Assembly: GCA_947626965.1 (NCBI GenBank)
Contig: CANQUH010000003.1
Coordinates: 1 to 64,000 of the forward strand
DNA from: an uncultured Lachnospiraceae bacterium
GTDB lineage: Bacteria > Bacillota > Clostridia > Lachnospirales > Lachnospiraceae
Length of the DNA: 64,000 nucleotides
Direction of reading: 5' to 3'
The notes under the pieces were generated by a model, which worked only from the letters and a program-made list of their open reading frames with translations, was not told the origin of the DNA and made no database searches. Below, piece by piece: positions 1 through 8,067 of this stretch. The translations under genes and the position numbers were made by a program. The stretch's first letter is position 1. Every line of letters begins with the position of its first letter.

Positions 1-39
1 ATAGTTGGATTTGAATAGTCGTTTGACGGACTGCAGCAT
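1..39 (-). CDS. Start of second dipeptide ABC permease (DppC-like), partial
   Basis: Only the first 13 codons are in the window (MLQSVKRLFKSNY), and the gene runs off the left edge. The ATG at 37-39 overlaps the TGA of the upstream permease by one base (TGATG), which indicates translational coupling. A short basic N-terminus after a DppB-type permease is what a DppC partner looks like, and a two-permease arrangement is standard for this transporter family. The identity is inferred from position; too little sequence is visible to prove it. Confidence 0.55.
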   Translation of the reverse strand, partial: MLQSVKRLFKSNY

Positions 40-1058
40 CAGTTGCACCTCACTCTCGGGTCGATCACGCCGTAGAGAATATCCACGACTGTGTTGATGA
101 CCATATAATTCAATGCGATCAGAAGCGCGACGCCGATGATCGCCGGATAATCGTTGGAAAGCACCGACTCGTAGGCGAACTGCCCTACGCCCGGCCAGTT
201 AAAAATTGTCTCCACCAGCACCATGCCGCCGAGCAGGTTGCCGAGGCCGAGGCCGATGACCGTCAGCACTGGAATCAGCGCGTTGCCGAGCGCATGTCTG
301 AGGATCAGAGCCGCCCGGCCCAGTCCCTTCGCCTTCGCGGTGCGGATGTAGTCCGTGGACATGACGTCAAGCAGATTCGAGCGCGTCGTCCGCGTGATCA
401 GTCCCATCGTGAACGCCGCCAGCACCGTGCCCGGAAGGACCAGATGACTTAAGGCGTCCAGCGCTTTCGGCAGATCCCCCTCCAGCAGGCTGTCTATCAC
501 ATAGAGTCCGGTAACTGTCGCCGGAGCGGAGAACGAATTGCTCAGCCGTCCCGGTCCGGGGAAAATCTGCAGTTTATAATAGAAGAAATACAGCATCAGC
601 AGGGCGAACCAGAAACTCGGAATGCTCACTCCGGTGACGGAAATCGCACGCACGATCTGGTCCAGAATGCTGTTTCTGCGGATCGCTGAGATGATCCCAA
701 AGAGAATACCTAACAGTGCCGCCACGAAGATGGCGAACAGCGCCAGCTCAATCGTCGCCGGATAACATCTCCCCAGTTCCTCCATGATCGGCTTGTTGGT
801 GCGGATCGATGTCCCCAGGTCGAGCTGGAGCATGTTTTTCATATGTAAGCCGTACTGCACCAGAAGCGGCTTGTCCAGGCCGTGCTTCGCCCTGTACGCC
901 GCCACGATCTCCGGATCGTTCAGCGCCCTCTGGCTTAAGTTCGCGGTGACCGGATCGCCCGGCACCAGCTTTGTCAGGATAAATACCAGCGTCGCCACGC
1001 CGAACAGCATAACTGCCAGGTAGATCAGCCTCTTTCCGATAAATTTCAGCCGTTCCAT
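39..1058 (-). CDS. dppB: Dipeptide/oligopeptide ABC transporter permease, DppB/OppB family
   Basis: Integral membrane permease of 339 residues, the usual length of the family. It forms half of the channel of a peptide (or nickel/glycoside-type cluster 5) importer. Six hydrophobic segments are visible, with the family's N-terminal LVPGDPV motif just after the first one. The ATPase-contacting EAA-type loop (DYIRTAKAKGLGRAALILRH) lies at about residues 225-245. An upstream in-frame extension is open, but the ATG at 1058 is preceded by AGAGAGGGG and begins the conserved MERLKFIGKRL region, so I chose it. It is the fourth gene of dppD-dppF-dppA-dppB-dppC and is separated from dppA by a hairpin-rich gap. 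Substrate specificity cannot be read from the sequence. Confidence 0.9.
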   Translation of the reverse strand: MERLKFIGKRLIYLAVMLFGVATLVFILTKLVPGDPVTANLSQRALNDPEIVAAYRAKHGLDKPLLVQYGLHMKNMLQLDLGTSIRTNKPIMEELGRCYPATIELALFAIFVAALLGILFGIISAIRRNSILDQIVRAISVTGVSIPSFWFALLMLYFFYYKLQIFPGPGRLSNSFSAPATVTGLYVIDSLLEGDLPKALDALSHLVLPGTVLAAFTMGLITRTTRSNLLDVMSTDYIRTAKAKGLGRAALILRHALGNALIPVLTVIGLGLGNLLGGMVLVETIFNWPGVGQFAYESVLSNDYPAIIGVALLIALNYMVINTVVDILYGVIDPRVRCN

Positions 1059-1160
1059 ACGATACCCCTCTCTTGTAGTCTCAGTTTCGGAAGCGGAAAA
1101 CATATCCCGCGGATATTTCCGTCAGCGCCGCGTGCAGAGCCTGCGGCATTCACGGACACA

Positions 1161-1213
1161 CCCGCCGTAATAACGGGCGGGAAGGGCGGACTTTAACGCC
1201 CGCGCCTCCGCCC
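1161..1213 (-). other. Paired stem-loops between dppA and dppB
   Basis: Two GC-rich inverted repeats sit in the 174-bp gap after the substrate-binding-protein gene. The first is CCCGCC/GGCGGG with flanking pairing at 1161-1181. The second has perfect 7-bp arms GGGCGGA/TCCGCCC at 1184-1190 and 1207-1213. No T-run follows on the minus strand, so these look like mRNA-stabilising or attenuating hairpins rather than a full terminator. They may keep dppA message more abundant than that of the permease genes (inference). Confidence 0.6.
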
Positions 1214-1232
1214 TGTGTTTCATTCAGAATCG

Positions 1233-2822
1233 TTACTTCACACTCAGAAGCGTCAGATCCAGCGCGTACGGATCAGAGATCGCCACGCCGTCCAGCCTCG
1301 TGTTGTACGCGATATGGGCCGGAGCCTGCGCAACCATGATGAACGGGCCGTTCTCATACATCCGGTCCTGGATGTCCTCGAGCACCGCGATACGGGCATC
1401 GTTGTCAGTCGCCGCCATCGTGTCGTCGTACAGCGCCGACAGCTCCGGATCCATCTCTTCGGTCCAGCCTGCACGCAGTCCGACCGACTTGCCCGGCAGG
1501 AACTCGATCTGCACGTTCGGGTCGTTGTAGTCGGTACCCCAGTACATGACGGTGAATCCAAGCGTTCCGTCGCGGTAAGCATCACCGTAACCGGCTGCCC
1601 ACGGCTGGGAGACGATGTTGACGTTGATGCCGACCTGTGAGAGGTCATCCTTAATCTTCTGCGCGAGGTCGGTCAGCAGGATGCCTTCCATGTCGAGGTC
1701 GCAGACTGTCATGTCGACGTCAAAGCCGTCCGCATAGCCGGCCTCTGCCAAAAGCTCCTTCGCCTCATCCAGATTCGTGTAGTCGGTCGGGCGCTCGCCC
1801 TTGCTGCCCATGAAGCCCACCTGGATGATATCATACGGGGTGATCGTGCCCTGTCCGCAGATCACCTGTATTCCCGCGTAGTCAATCGCCTTGCGGATCG
1901 CCTGCTGTACAAGCGGGTCGGACACCGGACCGCCGTAGGTCTCGTCCATATTCATCATCACGAAGCCGACCGTCTTTGTCGGGCCGTTGACGATCTCAAT
2001 GTTCTCCGCGCCTTCCAGCTCAGACATCGTATCGTCGGTCATGTTCATGGCCACATCGATGTCGCCCGTAGACAATGTCATCATCTGCGTGTTGGAATCC
2101 GGCTGAATCTGCACGATGAACTTGTCAATATTCGGAGCCTCGCCCCAGTAGTTCGGATTCTTCTCAAGCACAACCTGCTCATCCGGGACATAACTTGTCA
2201 TAACATACATACCGGAACCGGCACTCGTGGTGTCGAGGTATGCCTGCGCGGTATCCGCCGTGGAAGCGTCCTCCGCGTCGGTTCCGCCGTTCTCCTTCAC
2301 GACCGCGCTGTCAAGCACTGCCAGGGAGCAGTAGGTGAGTTTGGAGAGGATCGCGCTGTCCGCCTGCGTCAGGTGGAACACAACCGTCTGCTCATCCGGC
2401 GCTTCCATGCTCTCGATCGTATCGCAGATGAAGGACGGATTGCCCTGCAGGTTTTTGCAGCGGTTGATGCTGAACAGCACGTCCGCGGATGTCATCGGGT
2501 TGCCGCTGGCAAAGGTGACGCCCTCTTTCAGCTTCACGGTCAGTGTCAGGCCATCCTCGGAGAACTCATAGGAATCCGCCAGGCACGGCTCCGGAGCACC
2601 GTCGTTGGAATAAAATTTAAACAGGTTCTCATAGCACGCGTTGACGATCAGCGGCGGATATTTCTCATAGACATATCCCGGATCGAGCGTGGAGAAGCCG
2701 GAACCCATCGCGATTACGACGGTGTTTCCCTCTCCGCCCTCTGCCGCCGCCTCGCTGCCGCCGACAGTCAGTCCCAGCGTCATGACTGCAGCCAGCATCA
2801 GGGCCAAAAGTCCTTTTTTCAT
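1233..2822 (-). CDS. dppA: Peptide ABC transporter substrate-binding protein (SBP_bac_5)
   Basis: Extracellular solute-binding protein of 529 residues, family 5 (DppA/OppA type). Residues 1-26 form a signal peptide (positive MKK, then a Leu/Ala-rich core). The mature part carries the family pattern: VIAMGSGFSTLDPGYVYEKY near the start, then YSFSEDGLTLTVKLKEG-like text and TSADVLFSINR. Unlike most Gram-positive members it has no lipobox cysteine: the place where TACG would be expected reads TVGG. It may therefore be released or held by an uncleaved anchor (inference). The ribosome site GAGGAGG lies 8 bases before the ATG. It is flanked by the cognate ATPase genes upstream and permease genes downstream. 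Confidence 0.92.
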   Translation of the reverse strand: MKKGLLALMLAAVMTLGLTVGGSEAAAEGGEGNTVVIAMGSGFSTLDPGYVYEKYPPLIVNACYENLFKFYSNDGAPEPCLADSYEFSEDGLTLTVKLKEGVTFASGNPMTSADVLFSINRCKNLQGNPSFICDTIESMEAPDEQTVVFHLTQADSAILSKLTYCSLAVLDSAVVKENGGTDAEDASTADTAQAYLDTTSAGSGMYVMTSYVPDEQVVLEKNPNYWGEAPNIDKFIVQIQPDSNTQMMTLSTGDIDVAMNMTDDTMSELEGAENIEIVNGPTKTVGFVMMNMDETYGGPVSDPLVQQAIRKAIDYAGIQVICGQGTITPYDIIQVGFMGSKGERPTDYTNLDEAKELLAEAGYADGFDVDMTVCDLDMEGILLTDLAQKIKDDLSQVGINVNIVSQPWAAGYGDAYRDGTLGFTVMYWGTDYNDPNVQIEFLPGKSVGLRAGWTEEMDPELSALYDDTMAATDNDARIAVLEDIQDRMYENGPFIMVAQAPAHIAYNTRLDGVAISDPYALDLTLLSVK

Positions 2823-2888
2823 AGTAAAGCCTCCTCATAAAATAGAAATATATTGAGATGCCGGTTATCCCGGCACAATCTCCGAAAA

Positions 2889-3863
2889 TTAATTTTCTTT
2901 CTCATAGAGATGGCAGGCGACGAAATGCCCCTTCTCCACCTCCCGAAACGCCGGCACCTCCTGCTGGCAGCGGCTGCACGCCTTCGGGCAGCGTGTGTGG
3001 AAGCAGCAGCCGGACGGCGGGTTGGACGGGCTTGGCACCTCACCCTCCAGACGGATCCGTTCTCCCGCATTGTGTCCCACCTGTGGGATCGCCGAGAGCA
3101 GCGCCTCCGTGTACGGGTGGTAGCGCTTCTCGTAGAGCTGGTCGTAGTCGGCGAGCTCCATCATCCGCCCCAGATACATGACGCCCACGCGGTCGCTGAC
3201 CTGGTAGACGACATTCAGGTTGTGGGAGATGAAAAAGTAAGTCAGCCCCAGCTTCTGCTTCAGCTCCTGCAGGAGGTTCAGCACCTGCGCCTGTACTGAC
3301 ACATCCAATGCCGACACTGCCTCATCGCAGATAATGATCTCCGGCTCCAGCGCCAGCGCGCGTGCAATGCCGATGCGCTGCTTCTGCCCGCCGGACAGTT
3401 CATGCGGATAGCGGCTTAAATGATACTCATCCATGCCCACCAGCTGCAGCAGCTCTCGGATGCGGGCGTCGACGTCGATCTGCTTCGTCATTCCGTGAAT
3501 CTCAAACGGCTCCATCAGGATCTGCCGCACCGTGCGCCGCGGATTCAGGCACGCCGACGGATCCTGAAAAATGATCTGCGCTTTCTTCCGCATCTGCTTC
3601 AGCGCGTCCCCGCGCAGCGTCCCGATGTCCTCTCCGTGAAGGTAAACACTCCCTTCCGTCGGCTTCAGCAGGCGGATTAACGTCCGGCCGAGCGTGCTCT
3701 TGCCGCAGCCGCTCTCGCCGACAACGCCGAATGTCTCGCCCTTACGGATCTCAAAGCTGATATCGTCCACCGCCTTCACGGTGCCGGACTGCTTCGTCCT
3801 TCCTTTAAAATATACTTTCACATGGTCGGCTCTCATCAGCACGTCGTTCTGTTCTGCTGCCAT
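2889..3863 (-). CDS. dppF: Dipeptide ABC transporter ATP-binding protein, DppF/OppF type
   Basis: Cytoplasmic ATPase of 324 residues that powers the peptide importer together with DppD. The Walker A motif GESGCGKST is at residues 49-57, the ABC signature LSGGQ at 156-160, and Walker B IIICDE at 177-181, followed by the D-loop SALD. The C-terminal oligopeptide-transporter region carries the clustered cysteines [14 protein letters not shown]. The start at 3863 has GAGGAGG 10 bases upstream and follows the dppD stop by three bases, so the two ATPases are co-translated. Nothing is abnormal in length or motifs. Confidence 0.95.
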   Translation of the reverse strand: MAAEQNDVLMRADHVKVYFKGRTKQSGTVKAVDDISFEIRKGETFGVVGESGCGKSTLGRTLIRLLKPTEGSVYLHGEDIGTLRGDALKQMRKKAQIIFQDPSACLNPRRTVRQILMEPFEIHGMTKQIDVDARIRELLQLVGMDEYHLSRYPHELSGGQKQRIGIARALALEPEIIICDEAVSALDVSVQAQVLNLLQELKQKLGLTYFFISHNLNVVYQVSDRVGVMYLGRMMELADYDQLYEKRYHPYTEALLSAIPQVGHNAGERIRLEGEVPSPSNPPSGCCFHTRCPKACSRCQQEVPAFREVEKGHFVACHLYEKEN

Positions 3864-3866
3864 CTT

Positions 3867-4886
3867 TTAAGCCTCCTCTTTCTTCCTGTCCGCGTCTTTT
3901 GCTTCATCCGCGTTCTCATACAGCCAGCACCGAACCTGACGGCTGCCGCTCAGCCGCTTCATCTGCGGACTTTCCTTCCGGCAGCGCTCGGTCGCGTGCG
4001 GGCAGCGCGGAGCGAAACTGCACCCTTCCAGGCGCTCGGTCGGGTTCGGCACCATGCCCTCGATCGTCGCAAGCGGCTCGCGCAGCTTTGTGATCCGCGG
4101 AATCGCGTTCAAAAGCCCTATCGTATACGGATGCTTCGGGTTCTCGAACAGCTCCTTCACCGGTGCCTGCTCGACAATATGACCAGTATACATGACGATG
4201 ACTGTGTCGCACAGCTCACTGACGACTCCGAGGTCGTGCGTGATAAATACGACCGACGTGCCCATGCTCTCGTTCAGATCACGGATCAGGTCGAGAATCT
4301 GCGCCTGGATTGTCACGTCCAGCGCCGTCGTCGGCTCGTCGGCGATCAGGATCTGCGGCCTGCAGGCCAGCGCCATCGCAATCATCACCCGCTGGCGCAT
4401 ACCGCCCGACATCTGGTGCGGATACTCATGCGCGCGCGCCTCCGGGTTCGCGATGCCGACCGCCTTCATCATCTTCACCGCTTCCTCCATCGCTTCCTTC
4501 TTCTTCATCCCGCGGTGGAGCACCAGCGACTCAGCAATCTGTTTCCCGCATTTGATGATCGGATTCAGGGACGTCATCGGCTCCTGGAAGATCATCGAGA
4601 TCTCATTGCCTCGGATCTTCTGCATCTCACGCTCGGACGTCTTCACCAGATCCCGCCCGCGATAAAGGATTTCGCCCTGGGTAATCTTTCCCGGCGGATT
4701 CGGAATCAGCTGCATCATACTCAAGGAGGACACACTTTTGCCGCTTCCGCTCTCCCCGACGATGCCCAGCTTCTCTCCTTTATGTAGGGTATAGCTTAGG
4801 TGGTCGACCGCTTTCACGGTTCCCTCCACCGTCTTAAATTCCACGCACAAGTCTTTGATCTCTAAAATCGTCTCCGCCTGGCCCAT
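3867..4886 (-). CDS. dppD: Dipeptide ABC transporter ATP-binding protein, DppD/OppD type
   Basis: First gene of the peptide-transport operon, 339 residues. It has Walker A GESGSGKS (residues 44-51), the signature MSGGMRQR, Walker [14 protein letters not shown], and the C-terminal oligo/dipeptide region with [14 protein letters not shown]. Together with DppF it forms the heterodimeric cytoplasmic motor. The start is supported by GGGAGAGAG ahead of the ATG at 4886. A gap of 238 bases upstream contains the likely operon promoter. Specificity (dipeptide, oligopeptide or another cluster 5 ligand) is not decidable here. Confidence 0.95.
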   Translation of the reverse strand: MGQAETILEIKDLCVEFKTVEGTVKAVDHLSYTLHKGEKLGIVGESGSGKSVSSLSMMQLIPNPPGKITQGEILYRGRDLVKTSEREMQKIRGNEISMIFQEPMTSLNPIIKCGKQIAESLVLHRGMKKKEAMEEAVKMMKAVGIANPEARAHEYPHQMSGGMRQRVMIAMALACRPQILIADEPTTALDVTIQAQILDLIRDLNESMGTSVVFITHDLGVVSELCDTVIVMYTGHIVEQAPVKELFENPKHPYTIGLLNAIPRITKLREPLATIEGMVPNPTERLEGCSFAPRCPHATERCRKESPQMKRLSGSRQVRCWLYENADEAKDADRKKEEA

Positions 4887-4958
4887 TTTACTCTCTCCCG
4901 CTGTATTTTCTCTGTCTGTTTACTTTATCAATTTAAAGCGTTGGCGCGATAACAGTAT

Positions 4959-4964
4959 ACTATA
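4959..4964 (-). promoter_or_regulatory. Candidate -10 of the dpp operon promoter
   Basis: TATAGT on the minus strand lies about 75 bases before the dppD start. The hexamer 17 bases upstream (TATCAA) is a poor -35. The 8-bp palindrome GTCGCGAC falls in the spacer and could be an operator. The rest of the gap 4887-5124 holds the terminator and repeat listed separately. Confidence 0.35.
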
Positions 4965-5026
4965 CCACAGTCGCGACACGATTGATAGGATAACATATTT
5001 TCTGATACAATTCAAGCATAAAATCT

Positions 5027-5067
5027 CAGGGACAGGCAAAACCCTGGTTAGATCTTGCCTGCCCCTG
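5027..5067 (-). terminator. Probable terminator of the anti-sigma gene
   Basis: Arms of 13 bp with one mismatch (5027-5039 with 5055-5067) are followed on the minus strand by AGATTTTATG. It lies 58 bases past the stop of the DUF4179 gene. The T-run is short, so termination may be partial. Confidence 0.5.
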
Positions 5068-5080
5068 TTTGGCACTGTTT

Positions 5081-5112
5081 ATTCCCACGGGCAATGAGGA
5101 AAACAGCCATGC
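5081..5112. repeat. Dispersed intergenic repeat, ATTCCC family, copy 1
   Basis: A 32-base stretch beginning ATTCCCACGGGCAATGAGG matches positions 14632-14663 with five differences, and its first half matches 27835-27854. All three copies sit just past the 3' end of a minus-strand gene. This copy carries internal pairing CGGGCA/TGCCCG. Confidence 0.6.
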
Positions 5113-5124
5113 CCGCCAAAATCA

Positions 5125-6276
5125 TCATTCTACCGGCACAAAGTACAGATTTTCCTCGGAAAGCGGCTGTTCTCCTTCCGGATAAGACTTGACAAACGCG
5201 AGACTTTCCACCTGATCCACATCGATCGCACGGCTCAGAATCGTCATAGTTTCAAATTCATCGTCTGTATATCTCGTGGATCCTCCGTTGAAGATACCGG
5301 TATAGAGCGTTCCGTCCTTCAGGCGCACTCCTGTGAAAAACGGAGGCTCCGCATACGTCGTATGAATGAACGTTTCTCCGGTGGTCTCATCTATTCCCAG
5401 CTCTGTCTCTTCCTGCATCGGGAAATCATAGACCACAGATATGGAAACCGGGGAAAGCTCCGCCTTCACCACGGACGCGCCGCTGTCCCCCAGCGCTGCG
5501 TCCATCTCGCACGTCTTCCTTTCTCCGCTCCCTTCCATAGTCCAGTCAAAACTCCAGGTTCCTTCCACATCCGGCAGAACATCCTCCTCTTTCCCCGAGT
5601 AAGTACCCAGATCCTTCAGCTCCACATGGATCGGCTTGCCGATAAAATATCCTTTTTCGCTGCTCATCATCGTAACCAGATATTCCAGGCTTCCGTCTTC
5701 CATCGCGTAACTGATCTGACTGTCATCTGTAAGCGGGGTGCCGTCCGCAAACACTGCCTTTCCGTCATTTCCCGCAACCAGACCATCATAGAAAGACGAG
5801 CTCCATCCGCCGGGGAAATCTCCCTTTCCATCTACCTGAACAGCCGTCTGTCCAAATCCCGGCTCTTTCCCGGCCTCAAGCTCATAACCTTCCACCTTAA
5901 AAGCCAGATGCGCACAGTTATTGTCCACAATGCTCTCCTCCATCGTCACCGTGACTCCGTTCTGTGTCACGGACTGTCCGACCGCAGAAGCAATCCTGCT
6001 TTCCTCCAGTTCCTTATGCTGCTCCTCTGTGATCCGCAGATGTTCCTCCAGCGCTTTGCTCCACTGCATGTAAGCCGCGGCGCTGATACCGGCTACACCG
6101 ACAAACAGGGCAGCCGCCGCCGCGACCGGCCATTTTATCCTCTTTACGGATTTGCGGGACGCCTGTCCCTTCTGATCCGGAAGATGAGAAAGCGTATCCG
6201 TATATTTTGTCCATACCATCTCCGGGACCTCGATGTCTTCCCGCAGTCCTTCAACCATATCTTCAAATCTGCCCAT
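5125..6276 (-). CDS. DUF4179 membrane protein, likely anti-sigma factor
   Basis: A 383-residue protein with a cytoplasmic N-terminus (about 1-48), one transmembrane segment (about 49-70, rich in Ala/Val/Gly) and a large extracellular domain. This is the layout of DUF4179 proteins encoded next to sigma-70-like ECF factors, which act as membrane anti-sigma factors. The ATG at 6276 has a perfect AAAGGAG seven bases upstream. A start 19 codons earlier (6333, overlapping the sigma stop as ATGA) is open but has no good ribosome site. The gene follows the sigma gene directly, so the pair is co-transcribed. The signal sensed is unknown. Confidence 0.8.
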   Translation of the reverse strand: MGRFEDMVEGLREDIEVPEMVWTKYTDTLSHLPDQKGQASRKSVKRIKWPVAAAAALFVGVAGISAAAYMQWSKALEEHLRITEEQHKELEESRIASAVGQSVTQNGVTVTMEESIVDNNCAHLAFKVEGYELEAGKEPGFGQTAVQVDGKGDFPGGWSSSFYDGLVAGNDGKAVFADGTPLTDDSQISYAMEDGSLEYLVTMMSSEKGYFIGKPIHVELKDLGTYSGKEEDVLPDVEGTWSFDWTMEGSGERKTCEMDAALGDSGASVVKAELSPVSISVVYDFPMQEETELGIDETTGETFIHTTYAEPPFFTGVRLKDGTLYTGIFNGGSTRYTDDEFETMTILSRAIDVDQVESLAFVKSYPEGEQPLSEENLYFVPVE

Positions 6277-6329
6277 ATTGCGATCTCCTTTCAAACTATG
6301 TATTTCACGCTGTATACCTGCATCCTTTT

Positions 6330-6872
6330 TCATATCACCCAGGAAGACGGTATCCTTCCCGGCCGCCGTAAGCTGCTCTCCCGCATATACTGCGTTTCCA
6401 GCTTTTTCCGGGCTGACGCCAGCCTGCCCCTCACGGTATTTTCATTTATCTGAAGAATCTCCGCAATCTCCTTCGTCTTGAACCCCTGCACGTAGTACAG
6501 CATGACCACCGTACGGAATTTCTCGTCGAGGCAGTTCAGAAACTCTTCCCACTCCGCGTTCGCGTAGCCATCCTCCTGTGTCCATGCTTCCGGCACGTTT
6601 TCCTCCGGCGCGCTCCGCGCCCTCTGGCGGCAGATCGCATTGCAGTTGTTAATCAGGATGCGCGTCAGCCATGTCTGAAAATATTTGTCCTTTTTCAGCG
6701 TGTCAATCTTCTCCCAGCACACGAGAACCGTCTCCTGCATCGCATCCGCGGCATCCTCATCATTTCTCAGAATAGCTTTCGCAATCTTGTACAGAGACTG
6801 GCCCTGCAGCTCCATCAGCTGGCAGAACGCCTCCTTGTCACGCTTTCTGGCTTTTCTTATCAGCAAATCCAT
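6330..6872 (-). CDS. RNA polymerase sigma factor, ECF/sigma-70 family
   Basis: A 180-residue sigma factor. Region 2 (about residues 10-75) includes the core-binding and -10 recognition text DAADAMQETVLVCWEKI. Region 4 (about 115-170) has the helix-turn-helix GFKTKEIAEILQINENTVRG. It would direct RNA polymerase to a small regulon including, typically, its own operon. The ATG at 6872 lies in the usual place for the family (MDLLIRKARKRDKEAF), about 8-12 bases after an AAAGGAAA-type site. The open frame extends 81 codons further upstream through a non-coding region and is ignored. The DUF4179 partner follows 53 bases downstream. Confidence 0.9.
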   Translation of the reverse strand: MDLLIRKARKRDKEAFCQLMELQGQSLYKIAKAILRNDEDAADAMQETVLVCWEKIDTLKKDKYFQTWLTRILINNCNAICRQRARSAPEENVPEAWTQEDGYANAEWEEFLNCLDEKFRTVVMLYYVQGFKTKEIAEILQINENTVRGRLASARKKLETQYMRESSLRRPGRIPSSWVI

Positions 6873-6968
6873 TGTAATTTCCTTTCTTTTTTCAGAGGTC
6901 CGGATCTCTTGTTTTACAATAATTAGATGGAGAAAGCGGCGTTTTTGTTTGCTCATTCTGAAATTTTT

Positions 6969-6980
6969 TATTCCGGAATA
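6969..6980. promoter_or_regulatory. Palindrome upstream of the sigma gene
   Basis: The perfect 12-bp palindrome TATTCCGGAATA lies about 97 bases before the sigma start, in the 200-bp gap after the SdpI-like gene. It is an operator candidate; no regulator is identified. Confidence 0.35.
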
Positions 6981-7021
6981 TACTGGACGGTAAAAAAACT
7001 GCGAAAGAGTTGGATTGTCTT

Positions 7022-7066
7022 TGAAAAAAGAGAAATGGCACCGTATCTCTACGATGCCATTCTCTT
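7022..7066 (-). terminator. Rho-independent terminator after the SdpI-like gene
   Basis: A stem pairing AGAGAATGGCA with TGCCATTTCTCT is followed on the minus strand by TTTTTT. It lies immediately after the stop at 7072 and closes the PNPOx-SdpI operon. Confidence 0.8.
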
Positions 7067-7071
7067 GTAAA

Positions 7072-7470
7072 TTATTTGCAAACGCCAGCTTTTTCCCGCG
7101 GCAGTCCCTCGTCATTAAACGTTCTTTTCAGCGCAAGCTCCGTCGGAAGAATCGTCAGCAGCATGACCGTACACTGCACTATGCACAAAATTAAACTGAC
7201 CACTCCAGTCACGTTCTCTGAGCTTTTATAAAACGGAAGATGCAGGGCAAAGGAAACCGGCAGCATAATCCATCCGGCTTTCCACCACAGCTGTCCGCAG
7301 TACTCATTCGCGAATTTCCATGTATCCATATTTTTTATCGAGCGCGGCGTATGATAACCGCCCAAACTGCTGATTTTTTTGGAACAATGTTTCCAGATCA
7401 CCCATCCTCCGATAATCATGGCCAGCGGGACGAGCAAATCACATACAAGCATGAAATACCAGAACCACAT
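7072..7470 (-). CDS. SdpI-family small membrane protein
   Basis: A 132-residue protein with about three membrane segments (roughly 4-26, 66-82, 88-107). Between the first two lies the SdpI signature GYHTPRSIKNMDTWKFANEY (about 38-57), the conserved hallmark of the family. In Bacillus, SdpI gives immunity to the SdpC killing factor and sequesters the SdpR repressor. This protein is only the size of the C-terminal SdpI domain, a form widespread in Firmicutes without sdpC, so a toxin-immunity role is not implied. It follows the PNPOx gene by 64 bases, has AGAAGGTGG before its ATG, and is closed by a terminator. Confidence 0.8.
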   Translation of the reverse strand: MWFWYFMLVCDLLVPLAMIIGGWVIWKHCSKKISSLGGYHTPRSIKNMDTWKFANEYCGQLWWKAGWIMLPVSFALHLPFYKSSENVTGVVSLILCIVQCTVMLLTILPTELALKRTFNDEGLPREKAGVCK

Positions 7471-7534
7471 AAAAATTCCACCTTCTCTCTATTTCCTCAC
7501 GGCAAACCGCGTCCGGAAATCATCCACGCTTTCT

Positions 7535-7939
7535 TTATATATGCAGAACCTCCGGCTCATGCGTAAAGGAGCTGAACGTCGCCTCCGCGTCTTTGAAATA
7601 AAAGACCTGCGTGTTCCCGTCATCCGCGGCATACATTTTCTGCAGGGAAGGATAGGCGTCCAGCATGGACTGTCTTGCCTCCACACGGTCATCCTCAACC
7701 AGCTCGCCGGCCACGCGCAGCCATTCTCCCTTCATGAAAGCGCAGATCTCGGCTTTCGGGTTCGCCAGAAGCTGCTTTGAGACGCTCTTTACCTTGCCGG
7801 TCTGAATATACAGTTTGTCCTCAAACACATGCGCCGTGCCAAAAGGACGTACTCTGGGCTGATCCCCCTCCACCGTCGCAAGATAATACACATTTGCTTC
7901 CTTCAAAAAATTAACCACTTTTTCCATGTTCTTTTCCAT
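7535..7939 (-). CDS. Pyridoxamine 5'-phosphate oxidase-like flavoprotein
   Basis: A 134-residue protein of the PNPOx-like split-barrel superfamily, a small FMN/F420/heme-binding fold. Typical text is YYLATVEGDQPRVRPFGTAHVFEDKLYIQTGKVKSVSKQL, with later KAEICAFMKGEWLRVAGEL. Members are often annotated as general stress or NimC/NimA-like proteins, but the substrate here is unknown. The start at 7939 was chosen because GGGAGGT lies eight bases upstream; nine codons further upstream are open but lack a site. It is transcribed from its own good promoter and is followed by the SdpI-like gene. Confidence 0.85.
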   Translation of the reverse strand: MEKNMEKVVNFLKEANVYYLATVEGDQPRVRPFGTAHVFEDKLYIQTGKVKSVSKQLLANPKAEICAFMKGEWLRVAGELVEDDRVEARQSMLDAYPSLQKMYAADDGNTQVFYFKDAEATFSSFTHEPEVLHI

Positions 7940-7982
7940 ATCGGTACCTCCCATTTCTTTTTGCACATCTGCTTTTTTCTCA

Positions 7983-8011
7983 ATTATATGCTCTCACAAT
8001 GCAGGATTCAA
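7983..8011 (-). promoter_or_regulatory. Sigma-A promoter of the PNPOx-SdpI operon
   Basis: TTGAAT at 8006-8011, an exact 17-base spacer, and TATAAT at 7983-7988, read on the minus strand. The leader is about 37 bases long. Confidence 0.75.
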
Positions 8012-8067
8012 GATATAATTTCAGGATTCATTCTTACCGTCGTTTCAGCTTCCCCCATTTTTGATTC

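Noticed and set aside
7940..8067. Remnant of jetD after jetC
   Set aside because: The short gap holds only the PNPOx promoter and leader; no Toprim-like coding sequence is visible in any frame.
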